Of a stretch of DNA of 64,000 bases, positions 17,718 to 26,289 are shown piece by piece; within the stretch, counting starts at the first letter, position 1, and every line of letters starts with the position of its first letter. This stretch comes from JAOPZW01 sp963789015 (GTDB taxonomy: Bacteria > Actinomycetota > Thermoleophilia > Solirubrobacterales > Solirubrobacteraceae). The stretch lies in assembly GCA_963789015.1 (NCBI GenBank), contig CAWBIU010000001.1:806001-870000 (forward strand), given 5' to 3'. A program made the position numbers and the translations under genes. The notes below the pieces were generated by a model, which was not told the DNA's origin, did not search any database, and saw only the letters and a program-made list of their open reading frames with translations.

Positions 17718-18797
17718 GTGCGCGTCCACGTCGTCGACCCGTCGGCCTACACGCCGCCCTATGACCATGCGCTGTGCGCCGCGCTGGCGCGGGCGGGCGC
17801 CGACGTGCGGCTCGTGACGAGCCGCTTCCTGCACGGCGCCGTCCCGCGCGCCGAGGGCTACGAGGTCGACGAGCGCTTCTACCGCGGCGTGCCCGCCGGC
17901 CGGTTGCGGGTGGCCGGCAAGCTCGCCCGCCACGTGCCCGACATGCTCGCCGCGGCCCGCGCCGCGCGCGCCGCCGACGTCGTGCACTTCCAATGGCTGG
18001 CGGTGCAGCCCGTCGACGTGCGCCTGCTCGGAGCGTTCCGGCGGCCGCTCGTCCTCACCGCCCACGACGTCCTGCCCCGCGAGCCGCGCCCCGGCCAGCG
18101 CGAGGGGCAGCGCCGCCTCTACGAGCGCGTCGACGCCGTCGTCGTGCACTCCGAGCACGGTCGCGGACGGCTCGTCGGCGAGGTCGGCGTTCCCGCGTCG
18201 AAGGTCCACGTCATCCCGCACGGGGTGCTCGACAGCGCCGACGGCGGCGACCTCCCGCCGGAGCTGCGCGGCGTGGAGGGGCCGGTCGTCCTGTTCTTCG
18301 GGCTGCTGCGCCCGTACAAGGGGCTCGACGTGCTGCTGGAGGCATGGCGCGGGATCACGGGCGCCGAGCTGTGGATCGTCGGCGCGCCGCGCATGGACAC
18401 CGCGCCGCTGCGCGCCGCCGCACCCCCGGGCGTGCGCTTCCTCGAGCGCTTCGTCGGCGAGCCGCAGGTCGGCGCGTTGTTCCGCCGAGCCGGCCTCGCC
18501 GTGCTCCCGTACCGCGAGATCGACCAGTCGGGCGTGCTCTTCACCGCGCTCGGCGCGGGCACGCCGCTGCTGCTGAGCGCGGTCGGCGGCTTCCCGGAGG
18601 TCGCCGCCGCCGGCGCCGCCGAGCTCGTCGCGCCCGGCGACGCGGCCGCGCTGCACGACGCGCTGGAGCGGCTGCTCGCCGATCCCGCCGCGCGCGAGCG
18701 CCTGGCCGCGGGCGCGCGGCGCGCCGCGGCCGAGCGCTACGGCTGGGAGGACATCGCCCGCCGCCATCTCGAGCTCTATGGCAGGCTCGTGCGGTGA
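17718..18797 (+). CDS. Family 4 glycosyltransferase
   Basis: About 359 residues, GT-B fold. The N-terminal domain begins VRVHVVDPSAYTPPYDHAL; AHDVLPRE and VVVHSEHGRGRL follow. The C-terminal donor domain has VVLFFGLLRPYKGLDVLLEA, then WIVGAPRM and the E-x7-E region around VLPYREIDQSGVLFTALGAG. These are standard retaining GT4 features. The second of two tandem GTG codons is preferred because it lies exactly 8 bases after the -10-like box; GTG 17715 is the alternative. The stop overlaps the next GTG start (GTGA), so it is probably cotranslated with the methyltransferase. Confidence 0.9.
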   Translation: MRVHVVDPSAYTPPYDHALCAALARAGADVRLVTSRFLHGAVPRAEGYEVDERFYRGVPAGRLRVAGKLARHVPDMLAAARAARAADVVHFQWLAVQPVDVRLLGAFRRPLVLTAHDVLPREPRPGQREGQRRLYERVDAVVVHSEHGRGRLVGEVGVPASKVHVIPHGVLDSADGGDLPPELRGVEGPVVLFFGLLRPYKGLDVLLEAWRGITGAELWIVGAPRMDTAPLRAAAPPGVRFLERFVGEPQVGALFRRAGLAVLPYREIDQSGVLFTALGAGTPLLLSAVGGFPEVAAAGAAELVAPGDAAALHDALERLLADPAARERLAAGARRAAAERYGWEDIARRHLELYGRLVR

Positions 18798-19591
18798 GCG
18801 ACTGGCGCGAGGCCAACCGCGCGTTCTGGGACGAACGGGTCCCGATCCACGTCGGCAGCGACCTCTACGACGTCGACGGGTTCCTCGCCGGCGAGTCGGC
18901 GCTGCGGCCGTTCGAGCCCGACGAGCTGGGCGGCGTCACGGGCGCCACGCTGCTGCACACGCAGTGCCACTTCGGCCTCGACACGCTGTCGTGGGCACGC
19001 CGCGGCGCGCGCGTCACGGGGCTGGACTTCTCGGCGCCCGCGATCGACGCGGCCCGCGACGTCGCGGCGCGCGCGGGCCTCGATGCCGAGTTCGTCCAGG
19101 CCGACGTCCTCGACGCGCCGCGGGCGCTCGGCGGGCGGACCTTCGACGTCGTCTACACCGGCCTGGGCGCGATCATCTGGCTGCCCGACATCGCGCGCTG
19201 GGCGGCCACGATGGCCGCGCTCGTGGCGCCCGGAGGGCGCTTCTACCTGGTCGAGTTCCACCCCGTCACGGAGGTCTTCGCCGACGACGACCTGACCGTG
19301 ACGCACCCGTACTTCGTGCACGACGAGCTCGTCTTCGAGGAGGGCGGGACGTACACCGACCCGGAGGCCGCGACCGTCCACAACCGCACCGTCGAGTGGC
19401 AGCACGGACTCGGCGACGTCGTGTCGGCGCTCATCGGCGCCGGGCTGCGCATCGACCTCATGCACGAGCACGACCACACCGCGTTCGCGCGCTGGCCGTT
19501 CCTCGTTCGCGACGGCCGCACGTTCCGGATGCCCGACGAGATGCCGTCCCTGCCGCTCATGTACTCGCTGCGCGCATCGGCGCCCGCATGA
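18794..19591 (+). CDS. Class I SAM-dependent methyltransferase
   Basis: About 265 residues. The SAM-binding core is clear: TLLHTQCHFGLDTLSWARRG (motif I region), VTGLDFSAPAIDAARD, AEFVQADVLDAP and FDVVYTGLGAIIWLPDI. The substrate is not readable from sequence. Between a GT4 and a GT2, with 4-base overlaps on both sides (GTGA and ATGA), O-methylation of a sugar in the glycan is a reasonable inference. Starting at the GTG gives VSDWREANRAFWDERV, a common N-terminus of this methyltransferase group. Confidence 0.85.
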   Translation: MSDWREANRAFWDERVPIHVGSDLYDVDGFLAGESALRPFEPDELGGVTGATLLHTQCHFGLDTLSWARRGARVTGLDFSAPAIDAARDVAARAGLDAEFVQADVLDAPRALGGRTFDVVYTGLGAIIWLPDIARWAATMAALVAPGGRFYLVEFHPVTEVFADDDLTVTHPYFVHDELVFEEGGTYTDPEAATVHNRTVEWQHGLGDVVSALIGAGLRIDLMHEHDHTAFARWPFLVRDGRTFRMPDEMPSLPLMYSLRASAPA

Positions 19592-20712
19592 GGCGTGCGC
19601 TGCTCTGGCTCAGCGCCGGCGCGCTGGTCTATGCGCAGGCCGGCTATCCGCTGCTGCTCGCCGCGCTGGCAGCCGTCCGCCGGCGCGACGAGCCGGCGCG
19701 CGCCGGGGACCCCGGCACGCCGCGCGTCACCCTGATCGTCGCCGCCCACCGCGAGGGCGAGGTCATCGCCGGCAAGGTCGCCAACGCGCTCGAGCTCGAC
19801 TGGCCGCGCGACCGCCTCGAGGTGATCGTCGCCTGCGACGGGTCCCCCGACGACACCGTCGCGCGGGCGCGCGAGGCGGGCGCCGACGTCGTCCTCGACC
19901 TGCCCTGGGGCGGCAAGGTCCGCGCCCAGGACGCGGCCGTCCGCCGCGCCAACGGCGACCTGCTCGTCTTCTCCGACGCCAACGCGCTGTGGGAGCCGGG
20001 CGCGCTGCGCGCGCTGGTCGCGCGCTTCTCCGACCCGCACGTCGGCTACGCGTGCGGGCAGGTGCGCTTCGTCGGCGAGGGCGGGACGAACCAGGAGGGC
20101 CTGTACTGGCGCTACGAGATGGCCGTGCGCGCGCTCGAGTCCGGCCTGTCGTCGGTCACCGCCGGCAACGGCGCGATCTACGCCGTGCGCCGCGAGGCGT
20201 ACGTCGAGGTCGACGCGGTCATGGGCCACGATCTGTCGCTGCCCTTCACGCTGGTCAAGCGCGGCTGGCGGGCCGTCTACGCGCCCGACGCGCGAGCCAC
20301 CGAGAAGATGGTGCCGACGATCGAGGGCGAGTTCGCCCGCAAGCGGCGGATGATGAGCCACGCCTGGCCGATCGTCCTGCGCGGCGGTCTGCTGTCGCCC
20401 GCCGGCTACCCGCCGCTCTACGCGCTGATGATCGCCTCGCACCGGGTGCTGCGCTACATCGGGCCGTTCCTGCACGTGCTCGCGCTCGTCCTCTCCCTGT
20501 CGCTGGCCCGGCGCGGGCGCCTCGAGCGCTGGGCCGCCACCGCCCAGGTCGCGCTGCTCGCCGCCGCGGCGGCCGGCGGGCGCGTCCGCTCGCGCCCGCT
20601 GCTCGTCGCCCGCTACTACGTCCTGACCACGGCGTCGATCGCCGCCGGGCTGTGGGACCACCTGCGCCACGGCACGGCGGCCGGCTGGTCGCCGCCGGAA
20701 GGAACGCGCTGA
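19588..20712 (+). CDS. Membrane-anchored family 2 glycosyltransferase
   Basis: Protein of 374 residues. An N-terminal hydrophobic segment (about 5-27) precedes a GT-A domain with VTLIVAAHREGEVIAGKVAN, VIVACDGSPDDTV and the acidic motif in LLVFSDANALWEPG. VTAGNGAIYAVRRE and KRRMMSHAW follow, the latter in the place of the QxxRW motif of processive GT2 enzymes. Hydrophobic stretches lie near the C-terminus. The architecture resembles synthase-like transferases acting at the inner face of the membrane. It is the last gene of a coupled trio (GT4, methyltransferase, GT2) and ends 3 bases from the convergent ggt gene. Confidence 0.85.
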   Translation: MRRALLWLSAGALVYAQAGYPLLLAALAAVRRRDEPARAGDPGTPRVTLIVAAHREGEVIAGKVANALELDWPRDRLEVIVACDGSPDDTVARAREAGADVVLDLPWGGKVRAQDAAVRRANGDLLVFSDANALWEPGALRALVARFSDPHVGYACGQVRFVGEGGTNQEGLYWRYEMAVRALESGLSSVTAGNGAIYAVRREAYVEVDAVMGHDLSLPFTLVKRGWRAVYAPDARATEKMVPTIEGEFARKRRMMSHAWPIVLRGGLLSPAGYPPLYALMIASHRVLRYIGPFLHVLALVLSLSLARRGRLERWAATAQVALLAAAAAGGRVRSRPLLVARYYVLTTASIAAGLWDHLRHGTAAGWSPPEGTR

Positions 20713-20715
20713 GCG

Positions 20716-22476
20716 TCAGCGCCCGGCCGCGTAGCCCTGCATGCCGCGCGGGTTGGCGGCCGCGCGCAGCGTGCCGTCGGGCTCGCGCGAGACCGCGCTG
20801 AGGCGCCCCAGCGACCAGGGCTCGCCGACCGTGACCTCGTGCCCTCGGCCGCGCAGGTCCTCGACGACCTCGCGGTCCCAGCGGCCCTCGACGTCGACGG
20901 ACCGCTCGGCCACGCCGCGCGGCCAGAACGAGCTCGGGAAGTGGTCGGTGTGGAACGCCGGCGCGTCGATCGCCTCCTGCAGGTTCATCCCGAAGTGCAC
21001 GTGGTTGAGCAGCAGCTGCAGCGACCACTGGTCCTGCTGGTCGCCCCCGGGCGTGCCGAAGGCGATCGCGCCCTCGCCGTCGCGCAGCGCCAGCGACGGC
21101 GACAGCGTCGTGCGCGGGCGGCGGCCGCCGGCCAGGGAGGAGGGCAGGCCCTCCTCGAGCCAGAACATCTGCCCGCGGGTGCCGAGCGGGAAGCCGAGCG
21201 CGGGGATGACGGGCGAGGACTGCAGCCAGCCGCCGCTCGGCGTGCAGGCGACGAGGTTGCCGAAGCGGTCGGCCACGTCGAGGTGGCAGGTGTCGCCGAG
21301 CGTCGGCTCGCCCGCGCCGATCGTCGCCGCCGTGGCGCCGCCGCCGACCGGCATGCGCCCCTCGGCGCCGCCGGGCCGCCCCGGGCGCAGCTCGTCCGAG
21401 GCGCGCTCGCCGATCAGCGCGCGCCGCTCCGCCGCGTACTCGGCGCTGAGCAGCGCGTCGAGCGGGATGGCGTCGGGGTCGGCGTCGCCGAAGAAGGCCT
21501 CGCGGTCGGCGAAGGCGAGCTTGAGCGCCTCGACCACCGTGTGCACGAACTCGGCGCCGCGGCCCATGGCGGGCAGGTCGTAGCCCTCCAGCAGGCGCAG
21601 CGTCTCGAGCAGCATCGGGCCCTGGCCCCACGGACCCGTCTTGCAGATCTCGAGGCCCGCGTAGCCGCCGCGCACCGGCGCCTCGATCGTCGCCGACCAG
21701 TTCGCCAGGTCGCCGCCGGTGAGCAACCCGGCGTGGCGGCGCCCGGAGGAGTCCAGGACCTCGTGCGACGACGTCCAGGCGACGATCTCCTCGGCCACCC
21801 AGCCGCGCAGCCAGGCGTCGCGCGCGTGCTCGATCTGGCCCTCGCGGTCGCCCGTCGCCGCCTCGGCCTCGCGCACGATGCGCGCGTACGTGGCGGCCGT
21901 GCCGGGGGTGCGGAACATCGTGCGGGCCGCCGGCGGGCGCCCGTCCGGCAGCCACACCGCCGCCGAGGTCGGCCACTCCACGGCGAACAGGTCGGCCACG
22001 TCCTCGACCGTCGTCGTGATCCGCTCCACGATCGGGAAGCCGCCGCTCGCCAGGGCGATGGCGTGCTCGAGCACCTCGCCGAGGCGCATCGTCCCGAAGT
22101 CGCGCAGGAGCAGCATCCAGCCGTCGAAGGCGCCGGGGACGCAGGCCGGCAGCAGGCCGGTCCCGGGGACGAGGTCGAGCCCGAGCTCGTCGCGCAGCAG
22201 CGGGATGCTCGCCGCCGCGGGCGCCACGCCCTGTCCGCAGACGACGAGCGCCTCGCCGCGCTCGGCGCTCCACAGCACGACCGGCAGGTCGCCGCCCGGG
22301 CCGTTGAGGTGCGGCTCGACGACCTGCAGCACGAAGCCGCCGGCGACGGCGGCGTCGAAGGCGTTGCCGCCGCGCTCGAGGATCGACATCGCCGTGGCGG
22401 TGGCCATCCAGTGCGTGGACGCGGCCATCCCGAACGAGCCGGCGAGCTCGGGGCGTGTCGTGAAGGCTGGGGTCAT
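20716..22476 (-). CDS. ggt: Gamma-glutamyltransferase family protein (glutathione hydrolase-like)
   Basis: Protein of 586 residues, the usual size of the unprocessed Ntn-hydrolase. The autoprocessing and catalytic Thr is T396 in GDTCHLDVADRFGN, matching the T-x-H pattern of the family. NAFDAAVAGGFVLQVVEPH and LNGPGGD near the N-terminus and TPGGDQQDQWSLQ near the C-terminus are further family landmarks. It hydrolyses or transfers gamma-glutamyl groups. No signal peptide is visible, so a cytoplasmic location is possible. It is the last gene of the peptide ABC transporter operon and overlaps the preceding ATPase gene by 4 bases. Uptake and breakdown of a gamma-glutamyl peptide such as glutathione is the simplest reading. 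Confidence 0.88.
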   Translation of the reverse strand: MTPAFTTRPELAGSFGMAASTHWMATATAMSILERGGNAFDAAVAGGFVLQVVEPHLNGPGGDLPVVLWSAERGEALVVCGQGVAPAAASIPLLRDELGLDLVPGTGLLPACVPGAFDGWMLLLRDFGTMRLGEVLEHAIALASGGFPIVERITTTVEDVADLFAVEWPTSAAVWLPDGRPPAARTMFRTPGTAATYARIVREAEAATGDREGQIEHARDAWLRGWVAEEIVAWTSSHEVLDSSGRRHAGLLTGGDLANWSATIEAPVRGGYAGLEICKTGPWGQGPMLLETLRLLEGYDLPAMGRGAEFVHTVVEALKLAFADREAFFGDADPDAIPLDALLSAEYAAERRALIGERASDELRPGRPGGAEGRMPVGGGATAATIGAGEPTLGDTCHLDVADRFGNLVACTPSGGWLQSSPVIPALGFPLGTRGQMFWLEEGLPSSLAGGRRPRTTLSPSLALRDGEGAIAFGTPGGDQQDQWSLQLLLNHVHFGMNLQEAIDAPAFHTDHFPSSFWPRGVAERSVDVEGRWDREVVEDLRGRGHEVTVGEPWSLGRLSAVSREPDGTLRAAANPRGMQGYAAGR

Positions 22477-23489
22477 GCGGCCGTCGCGGAGCCTGCCACG
22501 CGCGGCGGCTCGCCGTCGTCCGCCACGAGGTGGCAGGCGACGAGGTGACCGTCGCCGCGGCGGTCCAGCAGCGCCGGCGTCTCCTCGACGGCGCGCTCGC
22601 CCGCCTCGCGCGCGAGCGGACAGCGCGTGCGGAAGCGGCAGCCCGACGGCGGGTCGGCGGGAGAGGGCAGCTCGCCGTCGAGCGCGATCCGCGAGCGGTT
22701 GCGCTGCACCGACGGGTCGGGGACCGGTGCGGCCGACAGCAGCGACTGCGTGTACGGATGCGTCGGCTCCGCGAAGACCTGCTCGCGCGTACCCGTCTCG
22801 AGCACCCGCCCGAGGTACATGACCACGACGCGGTCGCACAGGTACTCGACCGTCGACAGGTCGTGGGTGATGAACAGGCAGGCGAAGCCGAGCTCGCCCT
22901 GGAGGTCGCGCAGGAGGTTGAGGATCGACGCCTGCACGGAGACGTCGAGGGCGGACACCGGCTCGTCGGCGACGAGCAGGCTCGGGCGCAGCGCGAGCGC
23001 CCGCGCCAGGCCGACGCGCTGGCGCTGGCCGCCCGACAGCTCGTGGGGCAGGCGGCGGCGCAGCTCGTCGCGCAGCCCGACCTGCTCGAACAACTCGGCG
23101 ACGCGGCGGTCGACCTCGCCGCCGGAGGCCTCGCCGAGCAGCGCGATCGGCTCGGCCACGGCGTCCCCGACCGAGCGCCGCGGGCTGAGCGACGACAGCG
23201 GGTCCTGGAAGACCATGTGCATGTCGCGCCGCAGCGGGCGCAGGCCGCGCCGCGTGAGCGTCGTGATGTCGATCCCGTTGAGGCGGATCGTGCCCGCCGT
23301 CGGCTCGAGCAGCCGCAGGATGCAGTTGCCCACCGTCGACTTGCCGCTGCCCGACTCGCCCACGAGGCCGACGACCTCGCCGCGGTCGATGCTCAGCGAG
23401 ACCTCGTCGACGGCGCGCACGATCCGCCCGCGGCCGCCGTCGAAGTCCTTGCGCAGGCCGTCGACCTCGAGGACGCGCGTCTCGCTCAC
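22473..23489 (-). CDS. Peptide ABC transporter ATP-binding protein (DppF/OppF type)
   Basis: About 338 residues. Walker A is GESGSGKST, the signature is LSGGQRQR, Walker B is LLVADEPVSALD, and the switch His is in FITHDLS. The C-terminal oligopeptide-transporter extension is present with a Cys-rich segment (GCRFRTRCPLA). It is one of two ATPases of the heterodimer that powers peptide import. The GTG start (VSETRVLEVDGL) overlaps the stop of the partner ATPase gene by 4 bases, and its own stop overlaps ggt, so translation is probably coupled along the operon. Confidence 0.92.
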   Translation of the reverse strand: MSETRVLEVDGLRKDFDGGRGRIVRAVDEVSLSIDRGEVVGLVGESGSGKSTVGNCILRLLEPTAGTIRLNGIDITTLTRRGLRPLRRDMHMVFQDPLSSLSPRRSVGDAVAEPIALLGEASGGEVDRRVAELFEQVGLRDELRRRLPHELSGGQRQRVGLARALALRPSLLVADEPVSALDVSVQASILNLLRDLQGELGFACLFITHDLSTVEYLCDRVVVMYLGRVLETGTREQVFAEPTHPYTQSLLSAAPVPDPSVQRNRSRIALDGELPSPADPPSGCRFRTRCPLAREAGERAVEETPALLDRRGDGHLVACHLVADDGEPPRVAGSATAA

Positions 23490-24457
23490 GCCGGCACCGC
23501 CTCGCGCGCGCCGGGATGGAAGCAGGCGACGGGGTGCGCGGGCCGGACGGACCGGTAGGGCGGGACCTGCTCGCGGCAGTCGTCGTCGGCACGTGGGCAG
23601 CGGGGAGCGAACACGCAGTTGGCCGCCCGCTCGCCGCGCGCCGGCACCTGCCCGGGGATCTCGGCCAGGCGGCCGCGGTCGTCGCCGGGACGCGGCACCG
23701 CGCCGAGCAGTCCGAGCGTGTACGGGTGCTGGGGCGCGGAGAACAGCTCGCTCACCGGCGCCTCCTCGACCGTCCGCCCGGCATACATGACGACGACGCG
23801 GTCGGCCACGTCGGCGACGACGCCGAGGTCGTGGGTGATGAGGACGATCGCCGTGCCGAGGCGCTCGCGCAGGTCGCGCACGAGGTCGAGCACGCCGGCC
23901 TGGATCGTCACGTCGAGCGCGGTCGTCGGCTCGTCGGCGATGAGCACGGCCGGATCGCAGGCCACGGCGATCGCGACCATGACGCGCTGGCGCATCCCGC
24001 CCGACAGCTCGTGCGGGTAGGCGCGCAGGCGCTGCTCGGCCGCGGGGATGCCGACGAGCTCGAGCAGCTCGATCGACCGCGTCCGCGCCTCGGCGCGCGA
24101 CAGGCCGAGGTGCCGGCGCAGCACCTCGCCGACCTGGCGCCCGACGGTGAGCACGGGGTTCAGCGAGGTCATGGGCTCCTGGAAGACCATCGACAGCTCG
24201 CGCCCGCGAACGGCCCGGGCCGCGTCGTCGCCGGCGAGCAGGTCGAGGTCGCCGAAGCGGGCGCTGCCGCCGACCGTCGCGGTCGGCCCGGCCAGGCCGA
24301 GCAGCGACATCGCGGTGACGCTCTTGCCGCAGCCCGACTCGCCGACGATGGCCACGACCTCGCCGCGGCCGACGGTGAAGCTCACGTCGTCGACGGCGAG
24401 CACGTTGCCGAAGCGCACCGACAGGTTCGAGACGCTCAGGACGGCGTCGTCGCTCAC
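23486..24457 (-). CDS. Peptide ABC transporter ATP-binding protein (DppD/OppD type)
   Basis: 323 residues. Walker A GESGCGKSV, signature LSGGMRQRV, Walker B VLIADEPTTALD and switch LITHDLG are intact. The C-terminal OppD-type region has NCVFAPRCPRADDDC. It partners the DppF-type ATPase. The GTG start (VSDDAVLSVSNLSV) overlaps the stop of the upstream permease gene by 4 bases. Order and spacing match the classical dppABCDF arrangement. Confidence 0.92.
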   Translation of the reverse strand: MSDDAVLSVSNLSVRFGNVLAVDDVSFTVGRGEVVAIVGESGCGKSVTAMSLLGLAGPTATVGGSARFGDLDLLAGDDAARAVRGRELSMVFQEPMTSLNPVLTVGRQVGEVLRRHLGLSRAEARTRSIELLELVGIPAAEQRLRAYPHELSGGMRQRVMVAIAVACDPAVLIADEPTTALDVTIQAGVLDLVRDLRERLGTAIVLITHDLGVVADVADRVVVMYAGRTVEEAPVSELFSAPQHPYTLGLLGAVPRPGDDRGRLAEIPGQVPARGERAANCVFAPRCPRADDDCREQVPPYRSVRPAHPVACFHPGAREAVPA

Positions 24458-25336
24458 AGGTCCTCCCGCGGGTCGAGCGCGTCGCGCAGGCCGTCGCCGA
24501 GCAGGTTGAACGACAGCGTGGCGAGCAGGATGGCCAGGCCGGGGAAGATCGCAAGCCAGCTGGCCAGGGTCAGGAACGGCTGGGCGCTCGAGAGCATGAC
24601 GCCCCAGGACGGCGTCGGCGGTTGGACGCCGAGGCCGAGGAACGACAGCACCGACTCGCCGATGATCGCCGCCGGGATCGCGACGGTCGCCTGCACGATC
24701 AGCGTCGAGGTCATGTTCGGCAGGATGTGGCGGCGCAGGATGACCGCGTCGCTCGCCCCGTTGGCGACCGCCGCGCGCACGAACTCGCGCTCGCGCAGCG
24801 CGAGCGTCTCGCCGCGCACGACGCGCACGAGCCGCGGGATGACGAAGATGCCCAGCGCGAGCGCGGCGTTGAGCAGCGACGGCCCGAGGATCACGGCCAG
24901 GCTGACGGCGAGGATGACCCACGGGAACGCGAGCACGACGTCGGTCATGCGCGAGACCACCGGGTCCAGCCAGCCGCGGAAGTACCCGGCGGCCAGCCCG
25001 AGCGGGACGGCGACGGCGAAGCCGATCGCCGTGGCCAGCAGGCCGACGACGAGCGACGCGCGCGCGCCGTAGATGACCCGCGAGAGGACGTCGCGCCCGA
25101 GGTCGTCGGTCCCGAACGGGTGCGACCACGACGGCGACTGGAGCGCGGCGTCGAAGTCGGTCGCGGCCGGGTCGTACGGGGCGATCAACGGGCGCGAGCA
25201 GGGCGATGAGGATGAACAGGCCGGCGATCACGAGCCCGGTGGCGGCGAGCGGGCGGCGCAGCAGGCGACGGCGCAGCAGCGTGACGAGCCCCGCCTCGCG
25301 CGGAGCTCGGACGGTCTCGACGGCGACGGTGCTCAT
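24454..25336 (-). pseudogene. Peptide ABC transporter permease (DppC/OppC type), one frameshift near the N-terminus
   Basis: The N-terminus (MSTVAVETVRAP, then the first membrane helix LVIAGLFILIALLAP) lies in one frame. The rest, from LIAPYDPAATDFDAAL onward, lies in the next. The junction is at about 25188-25194, where removing one base gives a continuous OppC-type permease of about 293 residues. The permease signature loop is present (ETLALREREFVRAAVANGAS), as is FGTDDLGRDVLSR after the first helix. Its ATG overlaps the stop of the DppB-type gene (ATGA). The flanking transporter genes are intact, so a sequencing error seems more likely than loss of function. Confidence 0.85.
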
Positions 25337-26289
25337 GCCGCTCTCCCCGCGACCCGGATCCGCGGATCGAGCACCGAGTAGAGGAGGTCGACGACGAGGT
25401 TGATGACGACGTAGGCGAACGCGGTGACGAGCACGACCCCCTGCAGCACGGGGAAGTCGCGCTGGAAGACCGCGTCGATGGTCAGCTTGCCGAACCCCGG
25501 CAGGACGAAGACCTGCTCGGTGACGACGGCGCCGGAGATGATCGTCCCGAGCTCGAGGCCGACGACGGTCGTCACCGTCAGCAGCGAGTTGCGCAGCGCG
25601 TGGACGCCGACGACCTGGCGCTCGGCCAGCCCTTTGGCCCGCGCCGTGCGCACGTAGTCCGAGCCGAGCGCGTCGAGCATCGCCGCCCGCGTCTGGCGCA
25701 TGACGAGCGCCGCGAGACCGGTGCCGAGGACGATCGCGGGCATGATCATCCGCTGGAGGTTCTCGGCCGGGTCGTCGGTGAAGGGGACGAAGCCCGAGGC
25801 GGGCAGGACCCCGAGCGACACCGAGAAGACGAGGATGAGGACGAGGCCGAACCAGAAGTTGGGCAGCGACAGGCCGAGCAGCGCGGCCAGGTTGGCCGCC
25901 CAGTCGGCGGCCGACCCCCGGCGGACCGCGGCGACGACGCCGGCGCCGATCCCGATGAGGGTGGCCACGAGCATGCTCAGCGCCGCCAGCTCGAGGGTGA
26001 TCGGCAGGCGGTCGACGATCGTCTCGCGCACGTCGAGCCCGGTGCGCGCCGACGTGCCGAGGTCGCCCTGCAGGACGTTGCCCAGGTAGCGGACGTACTG
26101 GGCCGGGATCGGGTCGTCGAGCCCGTACTTGTCGCGGATCGCCTCGAGCGCCTGCTCCGAGCGGTCCTCGCCCGCGAGCGCCAGCGCGGGGTCGCCGGGC
26201 AGCGCGCGGACGCCCGCGAAGACGAGCATGCTCGCGACGAGCAGGACGATGATCGCGGCGCCGGCGCGGCGCAGGAGATAGAGCCCCAT
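25333..26289 (-). CDS. Peptide ABC transporter permease (DppB/OppB type)
   Basis: 318 residues, six hydrophobic segments. The N-terminus MGLYLLRRAGAAIIVLLVAS and the following FAGVRALPGDPALALAG are typical of DppB. The cytoplasmic EAA-like loop is in DALGSDYVRTARAKGLAER. It forms the pore with the DppC-type partner. The ATG overlaps the stop of the substrate-binding protein gene by one base (TGATG), and its own stop overlaps the next ATG, so it sits inside one coupled operon. Confidence 0.93.
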   Translation of the reverse strand: MGLYLLRRAGAAIIVLLVASMLVFAGVRALPGDPALALAGEDRSEQALEAIRDKYGLDDPIPAQYVRYLGNVLQGDLGTSARTGLDVRETIVDRLPITLELAALSMLVATLIGIGAGVVAAVRRGSAADWAANLAALLGLSLPNFWFGLVLILVFSVSLGVLPASGFVPFTDDPAENLQRMIMPAIVLGTGLAALVMRQTRAAMLDALGSDYVRTARAKGLAERQVVGVHALRNSLLTVTTVVGLELGTIISGAVVTEQVFVLPGFGKLTIDAVFQRDFPVLQGVVLVTAFAYVVINLVVDLLYSVLDPRIRVAGRAA